Part shown: positions 1 through 6,040 of the stretch, one piece after another
Position numbering within the stretch: position 1 is the first letter of the stretch
Layout of the letters: the number at the start of each line of letters is the position of its first letter
Assembly: GCA_004562175.1 (NCBI GenBank)
Contig: SFRS01000033.1
Coordinates: 1-7,176 of the forward strand
DNA: 7,176 nt
Origin: a bacterium
Lineage (GTDB): Bacteria > Bacillota > Negativicutes > Acidaminococcales > Acidaminococcaceae
Direction: 5' to 3'
The notes under the pieces: model-generated
What the model saw: only the letters and a program-made list of their open reading frames with translations
The model's database searches: none
Told to the model about the DNA's origin: nothing
Program-made: the position numbers and the translations under genes

Positions 1-684
1 CAGCTGCGCTTTACAGTGCCTGAGGGCTATACGGTGGTGAAAACTGCTAAAAAGCTGGAGGCCGAGGGCCTTGGCAGTGCAGAAAAGTTTATAGCGGCAG
101 CGAAGGCATATGCTCCCTATGAATATATGCAGACCGATAATCCTGATGTGCTGTTCAAGGCGGAGGGCTTTATCTATCCTGCAACCTACGAGCTGCCAGT
201 GGGCCTGAGCGAGGAAAAAATTCTGGCTGTTTTCGTGCGCCAGTTTGATGAATATATGCAGGATGAAAAAATCCTGCAAGGCTGTGCTGCCAAGGGGATG
301 AAGCTGCGTGACGTGGTGAATTTGGCTGCTATGGTGGAGCTGGAAGCAGTGTTTGCAGAGGAGCAGCCCCGTATTGCCGGCGTCTTTTTAAAGCGCTTGG
401 ATATTGGCATGCCCATTCAGTCGGACACCACTATTCAGTATTTGTTGGGCTCCCAAAAGGAAATCATCACCTTTGATGATACAAAAATCAAGAGTCCCTA
501 TAATACGTATCAAAATCCCGGCTTGCCTCCTGGACCCATTGCTAGCCCCGGCATGAGTGCTATCAAGGCGGTCTTGGCACCGGAAAAGACGGATTATTTA
601 TATTTTGTGGCTGAGAAGGATGGCCACCATCGCTTTACGAAAACCTACAGCGAGCACCTGCGCGCTATTGACGAGATAGGATAA
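1..684 (+). CDS. mltG: Endolytic murein transglycosylase MltG, C-terminal part (5' end outside window)
   Basis: MltG is a membrane-anchored lytic transglycosylase that cleaves nascent glycan strands and is thought to set their length at the outer face of the cytoplasmic membrane. The frame is open from base 1 (QLRFTVPEGYTVV), so the GTG at 16 is an internal valine codon and not a start. The visible 227 residues hold the YceG core: PEGYTV near the left edge, EGFIYPATYELP (about residues 55-66 of the visible part), then LAAMVELEA. The first Glu of VELE (codon 337-339) aligns with the catalytic Glu of E. coli MltG. FLKRLDIGMPIQSD, NTYQNPGLPPGPIASPG and DYLYFVA follow in family order. The N-terminal membrane helix and LysM-like region are upstream of the window. 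The gene ends 13 nt before the U32 gene, so the two are probably cotranscribed. Identification is firm. Confidence 0.95.
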   Translation, partial: QLRFTVPEGYTVVKTAKKLEAEGLGSAEKFIAAAKAYAPYEYMQTDNPDVLFKAEGFIYPATYELPVGLSEEKILAVFVRQFDEYMQDEKILQGCAAKGMKLRDVVNLAAMVELEAVFAEEQPRIAGVFLKRLDIGMPIQSDTTIQYLLGSQKEIITFDDTKIKSPYNTYQNPGLPPGPIASPGMSAIKAVLAPEKTDYLYFVAEKDGHHRFTKTYSEHLRAIDEIG

Positions 685-697
685 TGGTGGAGGAAAA

Positions 698-1942
698 ATG
701 ACGAGAGCTTTTGTGAAGCCGGAGCTGCTGGCCCCGGCGGGCAATATGGAAAAGGGCAAGATGGCCCTGCTATATGGTGCCGACGCAATTTACTTGGGCG
801 GCAAAATGTTTGGTCTGAGAGCCTTTGCCAACAATTTTGACCTGCCGGAGATTGCGGAGATTGCTGAATATGCTCACAGCTTGGGCAAAAAGGTTTATGT
901 CACTGTGAATATTTTTGCTCATAACGAGGATATTAACAAGCTGCCCGAATACCTGCTGGGCTTGGAAAAGGCCAAGGTGGATGCCCTCTTAATCAGTGAT
1001 TTGGGCGTGTGGCAAACCGCGCGTCAGGTGGTGCCCAAGATGGCACTGCATGTGAGCACTCAGGCGAACACCACCAATTTTGCCTCCGTGCAGGCGTGGG
1101 AGCAGCTGGGCGCCGAGCGCGTGGTTTTGGCGCGTGAGCTTTCTTTGAAGGAGATTGCTGAAATCAGTGCCAAAACTGAGGTGGAGCTGGAAACCTTCGT
1201 CCATGGCGCCATGTGCATTTCCTACAGTGGTCGCTGCCTTTTGAGCAGCTATTTAACAGGTCGTGACGGCAACCGCGGTGCTTGCACCCAAGCCTGCCGT
1301 TGGGAATATAATATGTATAAGCTGGGTGAGCCAAAGCGCCCCGGCGAGTACTTCGATTTGGAGGAGGATGAGCACGGTACCTATGTGATGAACTCCAAGG
1401 ATTTGTGTCTCATCGAGTATCTGCCGGAGCTGATGGACGCTGGTGCGTGCAGCCTGAAGATTGAAGGCCGCATGAAGAGCGTGCATTACGTGGCTACGGT
1501 GGTCAGCGTGTACCGCAAGGCTATCGATGCCTGCTGGGCTGACAGGGAGCATTACAGTGTGCCTGAGGAGTGGATTACCGAATTAAACAAGGTATCCCAT
1601 CGTCAGTATACCACGGGCTTTGCTGTTGCCAAGCCGGACAGAGATGCCCAGGTTTACACCAGCTCCAAATATGAGCAGACCCATGATTTTGTGGGCATCG
1701 TCACCGGCTACGATGCTGAGCAAAAGCGTGCTTATTTTGAGCAGCGCAACAATGTGAAGGCTGGTGAGCAGCTGGAGCTTTTGATGCCGGATGGGCAGCT
1801 GATGCCCTTTGTATTAACAGCAATGCAGGACGAGGAGGGTACAGCTATTGACTGTGCACCCCATGCCCAGCAAAAATTTTCCGCCCACAGCGATGTGGAG
1901 CTTTTACCGTTTAGCTTATTACGCAGAAAGGTTGTTAGATAA
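698..1942 (+). CDS. trhP: Peptidase U32 family protein, TrhP-like tRNA 5-hydroxyuridine synthesis protein
   Basis: This 414-residue protein carries the U32 signature at about residues 165-184 (ETFVHGAMCISYSGRCLLSS). Most studied U32 proteins are not proteases but [4Fe-4S] hydroxylation enzymes: TrhP for tRNA ho5U34, RlhA for 23S rRNA, and UbiU/UbiV for ubiquinone. Candidate cluster ligands are C173, C180, C196 or C200, and C237; the 7-residue spacing of the first two matches UbiU. The N-terminus (PELLAPAGNMEKGKMALLYG) is typical of the family, and a small beta-rich U32 C-terminal domain lies at about 328-412. The length fits TrhP/YrrO (about 420-450) and not the much longer RlhA. The start is supported by a GGTGGAGG site at 686-693. 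In B. subtilis the mltG homologue yrrL is followed by the methyltransferase trmR (yrrM) and two trhP genes; here one U32 gene directly follows mltG. The U32 family is certain. The TrhP subgroup is inferred from length and neighbours. Confidence 0.88.
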   Translation: MTRAFVKPELLAPAGNMEKGKMALLYGADAIYLGGKMFGLRAFANNFDLPEIAEIAEYAHSLGKKVYVTVNIFAHNEDINKLPEYLLGLEKAKVDALLISDLGVWQTARQVVPKMALHVSTQANTTNFASVQAWEQLGAERVVLARELSLKEIAEISAKTEVELETFVHGAMCISYSGRCLLSSYLTGRDGNRGACTQACRWEYNMYKLGEPKRPGEYFDLEEDEHGTYVMNSKDLCLIEYLPELMDAGACSLKIEGRMKSVHYVATVVSVYRKAIDACWADREHYSVPEEWITELNKVSHRQYTTGFAVAKPDRDAQVYTSSKYEQTHDFVGIVTGYDAEQKRAYFEQRNNVKAGEQLELLMPDGQLMPFVLTAMQDEEGTAIDCAPHAQQKFSAHSDVELLPFSLLRRKVVR

Positions 1943-2185
1943 ATGAGCGACAATGCCCCTGAACCCCACAGTATGATTTACGCCCAGGTGGAGCCTGAGC
2001 ATATAGCGGATGTAAACTGGATTATGGAGGGCTATGAGCACCTGGCCATGGTGAGCACCGTGGACGGCAGCACTGGCCTGATCAAGTTTTACGCAACACC
2101 CGATACCTATTTTGATACCATGGATATCATAGAAAACATGCCTTTTGACGTAGAAATTGTTGATAGTTTTGCCAATGAGTGGTAA
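1943..2185 (+). CDS. DUF4911 domain-containing small protein, function unknown
   Basis: This 80-residue acidic protein has its ATG directly after the TAA of the U32 gene (zero gap), which suggests translational coupling. The ribosome site AGAAAGG (1925-1931) lies inside the end of the U32 gene. The pattern resembles the DUF4911 family: YAQVEPEHIADVNWIMEGYE (13-32), AMVSTVDGSTGLIKFYATPD (35-54), then a helix around 56-66 and a final strand FDVEIVD (68-74). The alternation of strands and helices (strand, helix, strand, strand, helix, strand) recalls a ferredoxin-like or ACT-like fold, but this is a guess from the sequence alone. There are no cysteines, signal peptide or membrane segment. No function is known to me. 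Its position suggests a role near tRNA hydroxylation or simple cotranscription. A promoter for the next unit overlaps its last codons. Confidence 0.75.
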   Translation: MSDNAPEPHSMIYAQVEPEHIADVNWIMEGYEHLAMVSTVDGSTGLIKFYATPDTYFDTMDIIENMPFDVEIVDSFANEW

Positions 2186-2200
2186 AATATTAAGGTAATA
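2160..2200 (+). promoter_or_regulatory. Predicted sigma-A-type promoter for the M24 peptidase-efp unit
   Basis: TTGATA at 2160-2165 and TAAAAT at 2183-2188 are separated by exactly 17 nt, and each matches its consensus at five of six bases. TG at 2180-2181 gives an extended -10. The -10 box starts on the stop codon of the DUF4911 gene. The expected transcription start is near 2195. A perfect inverted repeat TATTA-AGG-TAATA (2188-2200) overlaps the -10 edge and start region and could be an operator, although an AT-rich repeat this short can arise by chance. Confidence 0.6.
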
Positions 2201-2238
2201 CTGCAATCAGATGGCATTTAAGGAAAAGAGGTCAATTA

Positions 2239-3312
2239 ATGACGCGCATTAATAAAGTATTAGAGCTCATGGCCAAGCTTACAGTGGACAGTGTCATTAT
2301 CAAGGATGTTACCACGATCCGCTATCTTACCGGCTTTACCGGCGATTCCAGCCTGTTTTATCTGGACCGCCAGCAGGGCATTTTGATTACCGATGGACGC
2401 TATACCCAGCAGGCCAAGCAGGAAATGAAAATTTTCAAGGTCTTGGAATATACTCCCACCAATGCCAATAGTATTTGGGAGGCAGCCGCCGCTTTGGCAA
2501 AGAAGGCCGGAGCCCAGGTGGTGGGCTTTGATGGTGCCTGCTATAGCTATACTGATTATGTGACGCTGCAGGAGCTTTTGGGTGAGATTCCCATGGAAAG
2601 CATGGATTTTAGCAGTATTCGCATGATCAAGGATAAAAAGGAGCTGGAGCTTTTGCTCAAGGCCGCCAGCATAGCCGATGAAGCCTTTGTGGAGCTCTTG
2701 GACGATATTCGTCCGGGACGCACGGAGCGCAGCTTGGCAGGTCGCTTGGAGTATTATATGCGTGCCCACGGCAGTGAAAAGAATTCCTTTGACACTATTG
2801 TAGCCAGTGGTGCTCGCAGTGCTTTGCCCCATGGCATGGCCAGCGATAAGGTGGTTGAAATCGGTGATTTCATTACCTTTGATTTTGGTGCTGTTTATCG
2901 TGGCTATCATTCCGACATGACCCGAACCGTGGCCCTTGGCATGGCTAACTCCTGGCAAAAGGAGATTTACACCATCGTGGAGGAGGCCCAGCTGAAGGGC
3001 ATGAAGGCTGCCCAGGTGGGGATGACTGGCAGGGAGCTGGACGCAATAGTGCGCAAGGTGATTACCGATTGCGGCTATGGGGATTATTATGTGCATGGTA
3101 CCGGTCATGGCGTGGGTTTGGAGATTCACGAAATGCCCAACATTAACAAGCGTGGGGAAACGGTACTGAAGACTGGTATGATTTTTACCATTGAGCCAGG
3201 TATATACATTCCCGGCAAAGGCGGGGTTCGTATAGAAGATACTGTTGTTTTGACGGATGAAGGCGCCCGTGCCCTGAATGGAGTCAAAAAGCAGCTTATT
3301 GAAATTGTTTAA
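2239..3312 (+). CDS. M24 family aminopeptidase, Xaa-Pro aminopeptidase type (YqhT-like)
   Basis: This is a 357-residue cytoplasmic dinuclear metallopeptidase predicted to remove the N-terminal residue from peptides with proline in second position. Residues about 1-130 form the creatinase N-domain ([16 protein letters not shown], then [12 protein letters not shown]). Residues about 135-350 form the pita-bread catalytic domain. All five metal ligands are visible: D215 in FDFGA, D226 in HSDMTRT, H290 in [15 protein letters not shown]319 in TIEPGIY and E333 in VRIEDT. Likely catalytic histidines are H198 (PHGM) and H297. The length is normal for the short Firmicutes form. The start is supported by GAGGT at 2228-2232. 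It lies 26 nt before efp, the same pair as yqhT-efp in B. subtilis, with no terminator between them. Cleavage specificity cannot be proved from sequence, and some members act as general dipeptidases. Confidence 0.93.
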   Translation: MTRINKVLELMAKLTVDSVIIKDVTTIRYLTGFTGDSSLFYLDRQQGILITDGRYTQQAKQEMKIFKVLEYTPTNANSIWEAAAALAKKAGAQVVGFDGACYSYTDYVTLQELLGEIPMESMDFSSIRMIKDKKELELLLKAASIADEAFVELLDDIRPGRTERSLAGRLEYYMRAHGSEKNSFDTIVASGARSALPHGMASDKVVEIGDFITFDFGAVYRGYHSDMTRTVALGMANSWQKEIYTIVEEAQLKGMKAAQVGMTGRELDAIVRKVITDCGYGDYYVHGTGHGVGLEIHEMPNINKRGETVLKTGMIFTIEPGIYIPGKGGVRIEDTVVLTDEGARALNGVKKQLIEIV

Positions 3313-3325
3313 AATTAAAAATTAT

Positions 3326-3331
3326 AGGAGG
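3326..3331 (+). promoter_or_regulatory. Strong ribosome binding site of efp
   Basis: AGGAGG lies 7 nt before the ATG at 3339, a full match to the anti-Shine-Dalgarno core. It fixes the start and agrees with the high-expression codon use of efp. Confidence 0.85.
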
Positions 3332-3338
3332 GCTTCCA

Positions 3339-3896
3339 ATGATTTCCACCAATGAATTCAAAACTAACGTAACTGTAACCATCGACGGCGACGCATGGCA
3401 GGTTGTTGAGTTCCAACATGTTAAACCTGGTAAGGGCGCTGCTTTCGTTCGTGCTAAAATGCGCAATCTGTGCACCGGCGCTGTTGTAGAGCGTACCTTC
3501 AACGCTGGCGAGCGTATGCCCAAGGCTCGCATTGACCGCCGTGAAATGCAATATCTCTATGAATCCGACGGCATGTATGTATTCATGGACAATGAAACCT
3601 ATGAACAAACCGAACTGTCCAAGGAAACTCTGGGCACTGCTCTGAACTTCCTGAAGGAAAACATGGACGTGAAGATCATGATCTACGAAGGCCGCGTACT
3701 GGGCGTTGACCTGCCCAACACCGTTGAGCTGACCGTAGTTGAGACCGAACCCGGCATCAAGGGCGATACCGCTACCGGCGGCAGCAAGAACGCTACCATG
3801 GACACCGGCTATGTTGTTAAGGTACCTCTGTTCATCAACGAAGGCGATGTATTGGCTATCGATACTCGTACCGGCGACTACATCTCCCGCGCATAA
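3339..3896 (+). CDS. efp: Translation elongation factor P
   Basis: EF-P binds the ribosome between the P and E sites and relieves stalling at polyproline stretches. The protein is full length at 185 residues with three beta-barrel domains: KOW-like I (about 1-63), OB II (about 66-127) and OB III (about 129-185). The tip loop of domain I reads VKPGKGAAF, which puts K32 at the position modified in other bacteria (beta-lysine in E. coli, 5-aminopentanol in B. subtilis). The EF-P signature runs from K150 to G169 (starts [14 protein letters not shown]). Codon use differs clearly from the neighbours: valine is mostly GTT or GTA, alanine mostly GCT and arginine CGT or CGC, while nearby genes favour GTG. 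This is typical of a highly expressed gene and is not evidence of transfer. It ends the peptidase-efp unit, with an intrinsic terminator starting about 12 nt past its stop. Confidence 0.98.
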   Translation: MISTNEFKTNVTVTIDGDAWQVVEFQHVKPGKGAAFVRAKMRNLCTGAVVERTFNAGERMPKARIDRREMQYLYESDGMYVFMDNETYEQTELSKETLGTALNFLKENMDVKIMIYEGRVLGVDLPNTVELTVVETEPGIKGDTATGGSKNATMDTGYVVKVPLFINEGDVLAIDTRTGDYISRA

Positions 3897-3908
3897 TCAA
3901 AGATGTTT

Positions 3909-3945
3909 AAAACAGCAGCGTCAAATATGGCGTTGCTGTTTTTTT
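3909..3945 (+). terminator. Rho-independent terminator after efp
   Basis: AAAACAGCAGCG (3909-3920) pairs with CGTTGCTGTTTT (3931-3942) in a 12-bp stem with a single G-U pair. The enclosed loop of 10 nt can close by two further pairs. A run of seven T (3939-3945) follows. This separates the peptidase-efp unit from the Asp23 operon. Confidence 0.92.
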
Positions 3946-3988
3946 ATGCAATTTATGCATAGGGAGTGTATAAATTGTGGGCGCGATG

Positions 3989-3997
3989 TGGTATAAT
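3989..3997 (+). promoter_or_regulatory. Predicted extended -10 promoter of the Asp23-nusB operon
   Basis: TGGTATAAT contains a perfect -10 hexamer (TATAAT, 3992-3997) with the extended TGN motif. No good -35 box sits at 16-18 nt; the best candidate, TGTATA at 3967-3972, has a 19-nt spacer and matches at only three positions. Transcription would start near 4004 and give a leader of about 115 nt. A direct repeat TTTATGCA (3943-3950 and 3952-3959) lies just upstream and could be a factor site. Confidence 0.6.
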
Positions 3998-4003
3998 GAT
4001 AAG

Positions 4004-4120
4004 ATGAAAATGGGTGACTGTTTTTATTTGGCGCTGACCTGAAATTTGCCAAGGGGTCAAGGCTTGGTAGACCAAAGTAAGGAGTATTCAAGAGTCGCTG
4101 TTATAGAGGAGGTGCTTTGC
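4004..4120 (+). other. Possible structured 5' leader of the Asp23 operon
   Basis: No gene is supported here. The leader can form several mutually exclusive short hairpins: TTGGC (4028-4032) with GCCAA, TGACC (4035-4039) with GGTCA (4055-4059), TGCCAAG (4047-4053) with CTTGGTA (4063-4069), and GGTC (4055-4058) with GACC (4070-4073). No known riboswitch or T-box motif is recognised and no T-run follows a stem. A 12-codon frame begins with ATG at 4004, at the predicted transcription start, and ends at 4042; it has no ribosome site. The regulatory role is speculative. Confidence 0.3.
4107..4114 (+). promoter_or_regulatory. Ribosome binding site that decides the Asp23 protein start
   Basis: AGGAGGTG lies 6 nt before the ATG at 4121. 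It argues against an earlier in-frame TTG at 4046, which has no ribosome site and would add 25 residues unlike the family. Confidence 0.85.
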
Positions 4121-4840
4121 ATGAAGCACGATTTGGACCAGCTGAAGGATGTAAAGCTGCATCCCACATCGGCTAAGACCGAAGACAAAAAACTAAAAAC
4201 AGATGCAGAAATAGACGAAGAAAATTTAGAGGATTATGGTGACATTCGCATTGCGGACGAGGTTATTCGCATTGTGGCTAGCCTGGCAGCCCAGGAGGTA
4301 CCGGGCGTGGTGAGCATGAGCGGTGGCCTTACGGACGGCATCAATCGCTTTTTGGGTAAGGAAAATGCCTCCAAGGGCGTGCGACTGAAGTTTGAGGGCA
4401 GGACCGTCAACGCCAGCATTTATCTGAATGTGGAATATGGCTATTGCATCCCGGAAATCGCTTTAGAGGTGCAGGAAAAGGTCAAGGAGGCCGTGGAGGC
4501 AATGACGGGCTACGAGGTGCAGTTCGTGGACGTGAATGTGGAAGGTGTGGCCAAGCGTGAGACCAAGGAGCTGGAAAAGGAGGCTACCTCCGAGGAAGCC
4601 ATGGCAGATATTCTGCGGGCTCAGGCGCAGCGGGCCGAGGCCACCGAGGTCAATTCCTTCGAGCAGCAGCTGGCAGGCCTTAGGGATTTCAAGGCCTCTG
4701 AGGATGAAAGCAGCAGTGTGAAGGCTATTAAGCGCAAGTATGAGAATGAAGATAAAAATGTAGCACCGAAGGGGCGTTTCGACTTGCCTCCGGAGGAAGA
4801 AATGGACGAAAAGCAAAAGCGCTTTTTTGAGGAGGATTAG
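4121..4840 (+). CDS. Asp23/Gls24 family envelope stress response protein with long charged C-terminal tail
   Basis: This is a 239-residue protein with no signal peptide or membrane segment. The Asp23 domain spans about residues 39-145: YGDIRIADEVIRIVASLAAQ, EVPGVVSMSGGL, KGVRLKFEG, then NVEYGYCIPEIALEVQEKVK and EAMTGYEVQFVDVNVEGV. In Staphylococcus the homologue is tethered to the membrane by AmaP, and its loss activates cell-wall stress genes; in B. subtilis YqhY is encoded near accBC and nusB. Typical members have about 130-180 residues. Here an acidic and lysine-rich head (1-38) and a tail of about 90 residues (146-239) are added. The tail has a likely helical, possibly coiled-coil stretch (about 145-185) and ends in a highly charged segment (DLPPEEEMDEKQKRFFEED). 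The next gene starts 2 nt after the stop and its ribosome site lies inside this gene, so translation is probably coupled. The family is certain; the function of the tail is unknown. Confidence 0.93.
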   Translation: MKHDLDQLKDVKLHPTSAKTEDKKLKTDAEIDEENLEDYGDIRIADEVIRIVASLAAQEVPGVVSMSGGLTDGINRFLGKENASKGVRLKFEGRTVNASIYLNVEYGYCIPEIALEVQEKVKEAVEAMTGYEVQFVDVNVEGVAKRETKELEKEATSEEAMADILRAQAQRAEATEVNSFEQQLAGLRDFKASEDESSSVKAIKRKYENEDKNVAPKGRFDLPPEEEMDEKQKRFFEED

Positions 4841-4842
4841 GA

Positions 4843-5364
4843 ATGGGCATAGCTGATAGAATTATTCTAACCCTATACACTTTTTTAATGGCTGTGGTTT
4901 CGGTGTTGGCCGTACTGTGCAGCTTGGGCGTGTTTTCCCACGAGGTGCTGGTCAACTTGGTAAGCTACATTCCCGGCAGTTGGATTTATGCAGTGGGCGG
5001 TGTGATTATGCTGCTAGTCAGCCTGCGCCTGTTGGTAACGGGCTTGGGACTCACCGGCATGAGCACCCTGAAGCTCAGCGAAACCGAAAAGGGCAAGGTG
5101 CTGGTTGGCAAGGGAGCCTTGGAGGCTTATATCGCTGTGTTGGCCCAGGAGATTTATGGCATTCACAATGTTAAGGTCATCGTGAAGCTGGAGGATGAGG
5201 GCATCAACGTGCGCATCAACGCCTCCATTGAGCCCGGCATCAATATTCCCGAAAGCTCCGAAGAAATTCGCACCAATGTGAAGGAAAGCATCAAAAAGGT
5301 GACCGGCATTGACGTGAAGGAAATGGAGCTCTTTATTAAGCAAATCAAGGCTAAGGAAGAATAG
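4843..5364 (+). CDS. amaP: Alkaline shock response membrane anchor protein AmaP
   Basis: AmaP anchors Asp23 proteins to the cytoplasmic membrane in Staphylococcus aureus. This 173-residue protein has two N-terminal membrane helices (about 7-31 and 48-70), joined by a short loop containing SYIPGSW. A cytoplasmic domain follows (about 85-168) that resembles the Asp23 fold: LEAYIAVLAQEIYGIHNVKV, then INVRINASIEPGINIPESSE and IKKVTGIDVKEMELFI. The IPE and TGI-V elements line up with IPE and TGYEV of the preceding protein, consistent with shared ancestry. The ribosome site AGGAGG (4830-4835) lies in the end of the upstream gene, 7 nt before the ATG. Position between an Asp23 gene and a DUF2273 gene is the usual context for AmaP. 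Confidence 0.92.
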   Translation: MGIADRIILTLYTFLMAVVSVLAVLCSLGVFSHEVLVNLVSYIPGSWIYAVGGVIMLLVSLRLLVTGLGLTGMSTLKLSETEKGKVLVGKGALEAYIAVLAQEIYGIHNVKVIVKLEDEGINVRINASIEPGINIPESSEEIRTNVKESIKKVTGIDVKEMELFIKQIKAKEE

Positions 5365-5375
5365 GGGGCGAAGCT

Positions 5376-5603
5376 ATGTTAAACGATATTATTAGTGATA
5401 TCTGGAATAATTACCGTGGCCGCCTCTTTTGTTCCGTCTTTGGCCTTTTTGTGGGTGTCATGGTTTTGTGGCTGGGCTTTTTCCAGGCGCTGTTTTTAAT
5501 GGTTTGTATTGGTGTGGGCTTCTTCATCGGCTACAAGCTGGATATGAAGGAGGACCTGCTGGAATGGCTGGATCGGCTGCTGCCGCCCGGCTATCATAGA
5601 TAA
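5376..5603 (+). CDS. DUF2273 family small integral membrane protein
   Basis: This 75-residue protein has two closely spaced membrane helices (about 17-34 and 36-53), separated by only one or two residues around WLGFF. A basic and acidic C-terminal tail (KLDMKEDLLEWLDRLL) is probably amphipathic and cytoplasmic. The N-terminal element IWNNYRGRLFCSVFGLFVG is characteristic of DUF2273. Genes of this family regularly accompany Asp23 and AmaP genes in Firmicutes, so a role in the same membrane-associated complex is likely but unproved. The ribosome site AGGGGGCG (5363-5370) overlaps the amaP stop, 5 nt before the start. Confidence 0.88.
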   Translation: MLNDIISDIWNNYRGRLFCSVFGLFVGVMVLWLGFFQALFLMVCIGVGFFIGYKLDMKEDLLEWLDRLLPPGYHR

Positions 5604-5623
5604 TTTTTAGGGAGAGTGACAAG

Positions 5624-6040
5624 ATGAGTGATAAAATGATTAGACGTATTGCCCGCGAGGTGGCATTGCAAAGCTTGTTCCAAATAGATTTTAATAGCTG
5701 TGAGGCGGAGGCTGCTGTGGAGGCTTCTCTGACGGAGCATGATGAGGACAATGCGCCCAAGGCTCACGATTACGCGCTGACCTTGGTGCAGGGTGTGCTT
5801 GCCAACAAGGAAGCCATCGATGAGCGTCTGAGTCAGTACGCTATTGATTGGACAGTGGAGCGTATGCCGGCCACGGACCGCAATATTCTGCGTGTGGCTG
5901 TTTACGAAATGCTCTTTGCTGAGCAGGCTGTGGCAGCAGGTGTGGCCATCAACGAAGCGGTGGAGGTGGCCAAGGCTTATGGCACTGAGGAATCCCCGCG
6001 CTTTGTAAATGGTGTGTTGGGCAAGCTGGCGAAGGCATGA
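5624..6040 (+). CDS. nusB: Transcription antitermination factor NusB
   Basis: NusB, with NusE (ribosomal protein S10), binds boxA RNA and supports antitermination in rRNA operons. The protein is full length at 138 residues and all-helical in pattern. The arginine-rich start RRIAREVALQSLFQIDF (7-23) is the RNA-binding region. The central DWTVERMPATDRNILRVAVYEM (75-96) and the C-terminal INEAVEVAKAYG with SPRFVNGVLGKLAK are family hallmarks. The ATG at 5624 is chosen because AGGGAGAG (5609-5616) sits 7 nt upstream; the next ATG, codon 5, is less well placed. The gene lies 20 nt after the DUF2273 gene, and its stop overlaps the next gene's ATG (ATGA, 6037-6040). Its link to a yqhY-type gene matches B. 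subtilis. Confidence 0.97.
   Translation: MSDKMIRRIAREVALQSLFQIDFNSCEAEAAVEASLTEHDEDNAPKAHDYALTLVQGVLANKEAIDERLSQYAIDWTVERMPATDRNILRVAVYEMLFAEQAVAAGVAINEAVEVAKAYGTEESPRFVNGVLGKLAKA

Noticed and set aside
16..684. A complete 222-residue gene starting at GTG 16
   Set aside because: The frame is open upstream to base 1 with conserved MltG residues, so the GTG is an internal valine codon in a gene cut by the window edge.
698..1942. Annotation of the U32 protein as a collagenase-type protease
   Set aside because: The name comes from early work. Characterised members with this cysteine pattern are iron-sulfur hydroxylation enzymes, and no protease catalytic set is visible.
2260..3129. A 289-codon open frame on the minus strand across the M24 peptidase gene
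   Set aside because: It lies wholly antisense to a gene with all catalytic residues intact. Its translation is rich in His, Ile and Gly without any recognisable domain and it has no ribosome site. It reflects codon bias of the real gene.
3299..3327. Possible promoter just before efp (TTGAAA-N17-TTATAG, or TAAAAT at 3310)
   Set aside because: The first would start transcription after the efp ribosome site, and the second has no -35 box and a misplaced TG. Cotranscription from 2160 is simpler.
3739..3996. A + strand frame running from inside efp through the terminator
   Set aside because: It is out of frame with efp, passes through a strong hairpin terminator, and shows no domain.
4046..4120. 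N-terminal extension of the Asp23 protein from TTG 4046
   Set aside because: It has no ribosome site and no family similarity, while AGGAGGTG sits 6 nt before ATG 4121.
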